From positions 924,562-948,760 of the forward strand of contig NZ_GL629647.1 in the NCBI RefSeq assembly GCF_000185845.1: a stretch of DNA of 24,199 nt. The letters run 5' to 3'. Shown piece after piece: positions 1 to 4,131 of the stretch (positions within the stretch are counted from its first letter, which is position 1; every line of letters starts with the position of its first letter). Below the pieces are notes generated by a model. That model searched no databases and was not told the origin of the DNA. It saw only the letters and a program-made list of their open reading frames with translations. The stretch is from Segatella salivae DSM 15606. GTDB lineage: Bacteria; Bacteroidota; Bacteroidia; Bacteroidales; Bacteroidaceae. A program made the translations under genes and the position numbers.

Positions 1-156
1 TTTTAGAGAAACAAACTCTACCCTCTATTTTGTTAAATCATACACGAAATATTTGTGTATGTCGCAAAAAAGTGCGAATATTGCAAACGAAAACAAAATG
101 CTTACAAGCATTTGAATGTTGGAAATAATATCAATAGGAAGAAAAAGCATTTGAAA
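1..156. other. Left-edge non-coding region with small inverted repeats
   Basis: I see no gene and no clear TAnnTTTG promoter here. Three small inverted repeats follow one another: arms ATACAC/GTGTAT around AAATATTT (40-60), TCGCA/TGCGA (62-77), and AAATGCT/AGCATTT with a 4-nt loop (96-113). The 11-mer AAGCATTTGAA occurs at 106-116 and again at 145-155, just before the thioesterase start. The frame of the downstream gene stays open back to a GTG at 55, but that stretch is rich in Lys, Cys and Asn and looks unlike the family. Confidence 0.5.
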
Positions 157-588
157 ATGGAAGAGATTGAATATCATCACAGGCTACCAATGCAACTTAG
201 ATTTACAGACGCAGACCAGTTTGGACACATCAACAACACTGCATACTTTCAATATTATGACACGGCAAAGATTGACTATGTGCGTCAAGTGTGTGATATC
301 CCAAAAGGTAATTATGCCATTTTTGCTGCTCATGTCGAGGCAGACTTCCTTGCACAGGTACACAGCACCGACCATGTTGAAGTGCAAACAGCTATTACCG
401 AAGTAGGCACAAAGAGCTTTACATTACTTCAAAGGCTTGTGGATACCGACACACAAGAGGTGAAGTGCATAGGCCGCACCATCATGGTGGCATACGATCT
501 CAAACAAAATAAATCTATGCCGATGTTGCCTGAATGGATAGATGCTATCTGTAAATTTGAGGGAAGGGATGTAAGAAGGAAGGGATAA
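157..588 (+). CDS. Acyl-CoA thioesterase of the 4HBT hot-dog family
   Basis: Predicted cytoplasmic hot-dog-fold thioesterase of 143 aa that would hydrolyse an acyl-CoA; the substrate cannot be told from sequence. The family signature is plain near the N-terminus: RFTDADQFGHINN, with the likely catalytic Asp20 followed by His24, Asn26 and Asn27, then the helix-forming AYFQYYDTAKIDY. Length fits the 130-150 aa usual for YbgC/FadM-like members. I chose the ATG at 157 because the family begins a few residues before the R-x-x-D motif. The in-frame extension to a GTG at 55 would add an unrelated Lys/Cys-rich segment. The next gene follows after 25 nt on the same strand, so co-transcription is plausible. 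No promoter is visible, so transcription may enter from beyond the left edge. Confidence 0.85.
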   Translation: MEEIEYHHRLPMQLRFTDADQFGHINNTAYFQYYDTAKIDYVRQVCDIPKGNYAIFAAHVEADFLAQVHSTDHVEVQTAITEVGTKSFTLLQRLVDTDTQEVKCIGRTIMVAYDLKQNKSMPMLPEWIDAICKFEGRDVRRKG

Positions 589-613
589 GCCTCACAAAGA
601 GAACCTGCTTTCA

Positions 614-1024
614 ATGATTCATCAGCTATTAGATAATATATCACGTGCGCGAAAGAGAAAGACTACTGCAATCTTACTCTCTATTGTCTTTATAATTGTT
701 ATCTTTTCGGTTGCCAATCCTTCAACAAGCAGCTTCTGGCCCAAATGCCTTTTCAAACTCATTACAGACTTCGATTGCCCTATTTGCGGTTTACAACGCT
801 CATTATATGCCTTTCTTCATGGAGACTTCTCACATGCAATAGCTTACAATTATTATTTAATTCTTGCCCTCCCCTACACTTTCTCATGTCTTATCTTCAC
901 ACTACTTCCACAAGGGAAAACAAAAAAGAGAGTGAAGAATATTATTATAAGCAAACCTGTTTTATGGTTCTACGCTATCACATTCTTTGCATGGCTCATC
1001 ATCAGAAACATCTATCATCTTTGA
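614..1024 (+). CDS. DUF2752 small membrane protein
   Basis: Integral membrane protein of 136 aa, function unknown. The hallmark is DCPICGLQRSLYAFLHGD at residues 54-71, the CPxCG-xxR motif that defines DUF2752, followed by a conserved aromatic stretch (AYNYYLIL). Three hydrophobic segments are visible at about residues 18-34, 80-99 and 115-130, separated by basic loops. The paired cysteines could bind a metal or form a disulfide, but this is not established for the family. It begins 25 nt after the thioesterase and ends 66 nt before a strong hairpin terminator. The two genes therefore likely share a transcript, though a functional link is only inference. Confidence 0.8.
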   Translation: MIHQLLDNISRARKRKTTAILLSIVFIIVIFSVANPSTSSFWPKCLFKLITDFDCPICGLQRSLYAFLHGDFSHAIAYNYYLILALPYTFSCLIFTLLPQGKTKKRVKNIIISKPVLWFYAITFFAWLIIRNIYHL

Positions 1025-1086
1025 TGATGAAGCAAAAATGTTTCTTCTTTCCATAAAAACAAGCACACACAAAGATGCAATAAAAT

Positions 1087-1126
1087 AAAACCTTTCCTGA
1101 CATTTACATTCAGGAAAGGCTTTTTT
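1087..1126. terminator. Bidirectional rho-independent terminator
   Basis: A perfect 10-bp stem (CCTTTCCTGA at 1091-1100 with TCAGGAAAGG at 1110-1119) encloses a 9-nt loop. A T6 run follows on + (1121-1126), and the mirror A-rich tract gives TTTTATTTTA on the minus strand. It lies between the convergent DUF2752 and rhodanese genes, so it can serve both. Confidence 0.9.
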
Positions 1127-1165
1127 AATTACTCGTTAAACAGGCTCTCTTGCCCTCTTTATGCT

Positions 1166-1543
1166 CTATTTTGAAGATGAAAAAGGATAACTCAAGATTC
1201 CACCTTTGAGGTTTATCACCTTAAATCCCATGCCGGCAAGAAGTGTTGCAGCGGTCATGCTACGTTTTCCTGACCTACAATAAACATAAACAAGTTTTGA
1301 AGGATCAAGCACTTTCTCTGCTTTTTCCTTAAAACCAGGCTGCAACACATCAATATTCACCGCATAAAGGATATGTCTTTCACCATATTCCTCTGCCGTA
1401 CGAACATCAAGAAGTTGCACACTGTCTTTCGTTATTGCCTTCTGAAAGGCTGCTGCATCAACAGAAGTAATATTCTCTTGTTGTGCACACGCTGATAATA
1501 CACCACTCAATAACATACAAAGTATTGCTTTTATCTTGTTCAT
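1166..1543 (-). CDS. Rhodanese-domain lipoprotein
   Basis: Exported lipoprotein of 125 aa carrying a single rhodanese (sulfurtransferase) domain. The N-terminus is a lipoprotein signal: basic MNKIK, a hydrophobic core, then the lipobox LSAC with Cys19 as the lipidated residue. The domain shows LLDVRTAEEYGERHI (the CH2-A-like motif), the active-site loop CRSGKRS with the predicted catalytic Cys89, and AATLLAGMGFKVINLKGGI near the end. Family members carry sulfane sulfur as a persulfide on that Cys; here the site should face the periplasm. It lies 94 nt downstream of the hemerythrin gene on the same strand, so it may be its second cistron. I saw no separate promoter. The physiological acceptor is unknown. 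Confidence 0.88.
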   Translation of the reverse strand: MNKIKAILCMLLSGVLSACAQQENITSVDAAAFQKAITKDSVQLLDVRTAEEYGERHILYAVNIDVLQPGFKEKAEKVLDPSKLVYVYCRSGKRSMTAATLLAGMGFKVINLKGGILSYPFSSSK

Positions 1544-1637
1544 TTATACATTTATTATTTTGATTGTGCTGTGAAGAATCAGTTTATATCATCTCAAACA
1601 ACACCTTATTAATATATAACAACTTCTAAATCACGAC

Positions 1638-2177
1638 TTAATATCCAGCAGACAAGCCTTCCAACTTCATCGCCATAGGAAATACTACCTCATTTTCCAT
1701 GGCAATATGTTCGTCGAGTGCCTGACGGAACTGCTTCAAAAGATTCATCGCTTCCACATAGTCTTCATCTGCATTTTCGGGCGCAGTATAATTGTTTGTC
1801 AATGCTGCTATGCGGTTGTGACGTTCAGTTTCATCGCCATGATCAGCCATCATCACACTTATTGGGCCTTGAATAGAACCGCAATGAAAAGGCTCTATCT
1901 TCTGACCTATGCTGTATGCACTATACATTTCGAGAATATACGGATAGAGCACACGCTCCTCTTTCGTGCAATGTGTTTCGAGATCATAGAGCGAATTGCG
2001 GAAATGATCCGTTACTTTCAATAAATTTGGATTATCTTCGCGATGTGCTTCTGCTACCTCAATGAGTTTATTCAAGATAACAGGTCCTTGTTCACGTATC
2101 CCTCTATGATGCACTTTCAATACATAATCAACCAATAAGTCGAGCGGCCATTGCTCGAATGGATAAATAGAATTCAT
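1638..2177 (-). CDS. Hemerythrin-like di-iron protein, RIC/ScdA C-terminal type
   Basis: Cytoplasmic four-helix hemerythrin (HHE) protein of 179 aa. Candidate iron ligands are His24 (helix 1), His69 and Glu73 (HxxxE), His113 with Glu116, and His157 with Glu161 (second HxxxE), the arrangement of the C-terminal domain of the YtfE/ScdA/RIC proteins that help repair iron-sulfur clusters after nitrosative or oxidative damage. The short N-terminal ScdA domain with its conserved Cys is missing, so this is either a minimal RIC homologue or a general O2/NO-binding hemerythrin. A good promoter (TAACTTTG at 2206-2213) precedes it. A perfect 12-bp palindrome at 2237-2248 lies about 40 nt upstream of the inferred transcription start, where a Crp/Fnr-type activator would bind. 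The rhodanese lipoprotein follows it. Confidence 0.82.
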   Translation of the reverse strand: MNSIYPFEQWPLDLLVDYVLKVHHRGIREQGPVILNKLIEVAEAHREDNPNLLKVTDHFRNSLYDLETHCTKEERVLYPYILEMYSAYSIGQKIEPFHCGSIQGPISVMMADHGDETERHNRIAALTNNYTAPENADEDYVEAMNLLKQFRQALDEHIAMENEVVFPMAMKLEGLSAGY

Positions 2178-2205
2178 AATTTTGTTTCTTATTTAATAAT
2201 GTGTG

Positions 2206-2213
2206 CAAAGTTA
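2206..2213 (-). promoter_or_regulatory. Promoter -7 element of the hemerythrin gene
   Basis: Minus-strand TAACTTTG matches TAnnTTTG. With a 19-nt spacer the -33 position reads TGTG, a weak match to TTTG, which suits a promoter that needs an activator. The start codon is about 25 nt downstream of the inferred transcription start. Confidence 0.7.
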
Positions 2214-2236
2214 AATAAAAACAAATAAAGTCCACA

Positions 2237-2248
2237 TAACAATTGTTA
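2237..2248. promoter_or_regulatory. Perfect palindrome, candidate Crp/Fnr-type operator
   Basis: TAACAATTGTTA is its own reverse complement. Its centre is about 40 nt upstream of the inferred start of the hemerythrin transcript and abuts the weak -33 position, the class II activator location. The regulator is not known; a Crp/Fnr-family protein is encoded at 10483-11169. Confidence 0.45.
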
Positions 2249-2341
2249 CCCTCTACTGGTTAATAATGGTTAAGGTATGTTTTATAACATATCCATAGCA
2301 AATTTTATTCAAATTAATTCCTCAAACCATTAAAAAGTTAT

Positions 2342-2349
2342 TACCTTTG
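2342..2349 (+). promoter_or_regulatory. Promoter -7 element of the WG-repeat gene
   Basis: TACCTTTG matches TAnnTTTG exactly; no clear -33 TTTG is seen. Transcription would start near 2355. That leaves only a short leader and rules out the TTG at 2347 as a start codon. Confidence 0.65.
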
Positions 2350-2373
2350 GCAAAAACAATGGAGGACATTACA

Positions 2374-3045
2374 ATGAAAAAGATTACTGCCGAGAACTTT
2401 GATGAACTCTATGTAGACAAAATTGAGCTGGCAGAGATTGATAAATTTGTTTGTAACGAGATGAGCAGACAGATTCATCGCTATATAAAAGGCATGTCAG
2501 GTTCAAAGAATATCATGCTCAAATTCGAAGAATCTCTCTCCAAACTAAGCCTTACAGAGAAGGAAAACGCAATCGCTCAATACATAGATTTGAACCGAAA
2601 GGTCATCAGTGGATTAGATTGGAAGATGGTCATTATACGTGCTTCGGCCAACTATTGTGACACGTATGGCTACTGGCTTCAAATGATTAATAACCCTCGA
2701 AAGATAGTAGCCTACTTGCAACGCATCAAGAAAAAATACATCAAGTTTCATGAAGTGTTCGAAGAAAACGGTAAGTTTGGCATCAAAGATCATGAAGGAA
2801 AGATTCTTGTTCATGCGCTCTATGATTTCCTTCGCACACCATACGTCTACGTAGATGACCTTTGCATGATGCCTGTTATCGCTGAAAAGAATGGCAAGAT
2901 GGGCTTGATTCTCCCTGATGGAAAAGATACAGTGATAGCTGAATTCATTTACGATGACATGCAATTGCGCTGCGAACCACCTTATTTTGAGGGCATTCAA
3001 GGGAAGAAACACATCTTGATTGACAGATACGGCAAACGTAGGTAA
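2374..3045 (+). CDS. WG-repeat-like protein of unknown function
   Basis: Predicted soluble protein of 223 aa. The N-terminal 120 residues are charged and helical and I do not recognise them. The C-terminal half has two degenerate WG-type repeats (about residues 132-153, with NGKFGIKDHEGKIL, and 172-195, with NGKMGLILPDGKD) and a third trace near 208-222. In each, the usual Trp of the WG motif is replaced by Phe or Met. I chose the ATG at 2374 because GGAGG lies 8 nt upstream (2361-2365), one of the few Shine-Dalgarno-like sites in this window, and because the promoter at 2342-2349 makes upstream starts untranscribed or nearly so. The ATG at 2359 is the alternative. No signal peptide is seen. 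The gene stands alone. Confidence 0.65.
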   Translation: MKKITAENFDELYVDKIELAEIDKFVCNEMSRQIHRYIKGMSGSKNIMLKFEESLSKLSLTEKENAIAQYIDLNRKVISGLDWKMVIIRASANYCDTYGYWLQMINNPRKIVAYLQRIKKKYIKFHEVFEENGKFGIKDHEGKILVHALYDFLRTPYVYVDDLCMMPVIAEKNGKMGLILPDGKDTVIAEFIYDDMQLRCEPPYFEGIQGKKHILIDRYGKRR

Positions 3046-3074
3046 CTTCCATTCAAACTTCTATCACGGCATAA

Positions 3075-3106
3075 ACCCTTATGATTTTAAGAGTAACCAT
3101 AAGGGT
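3075..3106 (+). terminator. Hairpin after the WG-repeat gene
   Basis: A perfect 9-bp stem (ACCCTTATG at 3075-3083 with CATAAGGGT at 3098-3106) and a 14-nt loop, 30 nt after the stop codon. No T-run follows, so it may be a weak terminator or an mRNA 3'-end stabiliser. Confidence 0.45.
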
Positions 3107-3746
3107 CTATGTTAATCATTCATGTATAAACGCAGCGAGAAAAATGTCATAAAAAATACCAATAAGAAAGAGATTATTTTTTGATGAAATAGAAATAAAA
3201 CAGCGATTTAGTTGTTAAAATTTCAAGGTTTCCAACAAATAAGATATCCATTTTGGGGTATTTAAGTCTTAATATGCCTCATTTCAATTTTCTAAATCAA
3301 TCAGATAAGTTCACAAAAAGCCTGCATTCACAAGCTAAAAACCAGTCATATTGAACCACAATAACCATCATTTTGTACATCAAAATCAAGGGAAGCAAGG
3401 CATAAAGCCATGTGTTTATTATAAGCATCTGAACGCCAACAGCTTACAACACACCTAAAAAAATCACCGATTTAACCTCAAGTCTCGATTGATTCTAAAC
3501 GAGCCCAATCCTCAGAAGCCTTTTGTTCATAAAATTGACAATAAACATCTATATCAAACAATTCATCAAAACAGAAGTAAATCTCACTCCTACCTTTTCA
3601 TAAAGCAGTCGAAACAAACATCATATTCGTGTGCCTATAGCTCTCAAGAATAAGTATAAATGACAATATTCTTGTTTGATAGCCCTATCAATTAAAGTGC
3701 AAAATCTATTGAAAACACAGCTAACATGATGATGAAGGAAATGCAC

Positions 3747-3795
3747 AAAAAAAATCAGACCTTGCAAATATAATTGTTATATCGGCTAAGTCTGA
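3747..3795 (-). terminator. Second terminator downstream of tRNA-Thr
   Basis: On the minus strand TCAGAC (3795-3790) pairs with GTCTGA (3760-3755) and is followed by eight T (3754-3747). The loop contains a nested hairpin, ATATAA/TTATAT with a 3-nt loop (3768-3782). Together with the hairpin at 3823-3852 this makes a double terminator for the SRP RNA-tRNA transcript, or it ends an unseen transcript. Confidence 0.6.
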
Positions 3796-3822
3796 CTATC
3801 TTCTGTCTCTCTTTATCTTGAA

Positions 3823-3852
3823 GAAAAAACTGAATCAAATTGAGTTTTCAGT
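3823..3852 (-). terminator. Terminator of the SRP RNA-tRNA-Thr transcript
   Basis: On the minus strand ACTGAA (3852-3847) pairs with TTCAGT (3834-3829), followed by a T run (3829-3824). It begins 13 nt past the 3' end of tRNA-Thr. Confidence 0.65.
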
Positions 3853-3865
3853 CGCTTTTTCTTTG

Positions 3866-3939
3866 AGCCTCTTGTCGGATTCGAACCAACGACCCCGAGA
3901 TTACAAATCACGTGCTCTGGCCAACTGAGCTAAAGAGGC
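3866..3939 (-). tRNA. tRNA-Thr(TGT)
   Basis: A 74-nt cloverleaf. The acceptor stem GCCTCTT pairs with AAGAGGC, with discriminator T. The D stem is GCTC/GAGC. The anticodon loop TTTGTAA gives anticodon TGT, reading ACA and related Thr codons. The T arm is GTTGG-TTCGAAT-CCGAC. CCA is not encoded. The anticodon stem CGTGA/TCTCG contains a U-U mismatch at its middle pair (positions 29 and 41). It lies just downstream of the SRP RNA and has no promoter of its own, so it is almost certainly cut from a joint precursor. Confidence 0.95.
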
Positions 3940-3943
3940 GAGG

Positions 3944-4041
3944 TGGGCAAGCTATCCTTATCGCGTCGCTACAACCAAGTACCCTTGCTACGTTCCCGTC
4001 CTGGGGGATTCCGAGGGAGCAGACCGTAAGGGACTTGCCCA
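3944..4041 (-). ncRNA. ffs: Signal recognition particle 4.5S RNA (small bacterial type)
   Basis: RNA component of the signal recognition particle, which with Ffh directs membrane and secretory proteins to the translocon. The ends pair as GGGCAAG (4040-4034) with CTTGCCC (3951-3945), followed by TCC-TTA/TAAGGA. The conserved tip is unmistakable: CAGG, then the stem ACG/CGT closing a GGAA tetraloop (3990-3999), then AGCA, matching the E. coli pattern CAGG-UCC-GGAA-GGA-AGCA that forms the Ffh-binding internal loops. Length (about 98 nt) fits the small SRP RNA class. The transcript should begin near 4058, leaving about 17 nt of leader. The 3' end lies 4-5 nt from the first base of tRNA-Thr, so RNase P cleavage of the tRNA could help form it. 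The exact ends are estimates. Confidence 0.92.
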
Positions 4042-4063
4042 TGTTTGCCTTTGAAAGCGCGTG

Positions 4064-4094
4064 CAAAAGTAGGGATTTTATTTGTAAATGCAAA
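4064..4094 (-). promoter_or_regulatory. Promoter of the SRP RNA-tRNA-Thr transcript
   Basis: Minus strand: TTTG (4094-4091), a spacer of exactly 19 nt, then TACTTTTG (4071-4064), a full match to the Bacteroidetes primary sigma promoter TTTG-N19-TAnnTTTG. It begins 38 nt behind the stop codon of mutS2. Confidence 0.85.
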
Positions 4095-4131
4095 ATAAAC
4101 GTGAAGTAATCTCCACTCTTTTAACGTCTAT

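Larger units (their letters stand above)
3046..3865. other. Gene-poor 820-bp region
   Basis: No convincing gene on either strand. It holds a hairpin at 3075-3106 behind the WG gene, two minus-strand terminators near the right end (3747-3795 and 3823-3852), and smaller inverted repeats: ATTTTG/CAAAAT near 3371-3387, AAGAATA/TATTCTT at 3646-3673, and TTGATA/TATCAA at 3676-3691. A minus-strand frame of 39 codons at 3478-3597 has protein-like composition but follows a stop codon and may be a remnant of decayed coding DNA. The region lies at the 3' side of tRNA-Thr, a frequent integration site, but I found no duplicated tRNA end. Confidence 0.5.

Noticed and set aside
55..156. In-frame N-terminal extension of the thioesterase with a CxxC-like motif
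   Set aside because: It needs a GTG start, has Lys/Asn-rich composition unlike the family, and overlaps several hairpins. The family starts close to the ATG at 157.
3478..3597. Minus-strand open frame of 39 codons as a small gene
   Set aside because: No good start codon, promoter or ribosome site, and a stop immediately upstream. Kept only as a possible remnant in the findings.
3866..3939. tRNA-Thr as an attachment site of an integrated element
   Set aside because: No integrase gene and no duplicated tRNA 3' end was found in the window.
3908..4109. Overlapping open frames on both strands
   Set aside because: They run through the SRP RNA and tRNA-Thr and are by-products of structured RNA genes.
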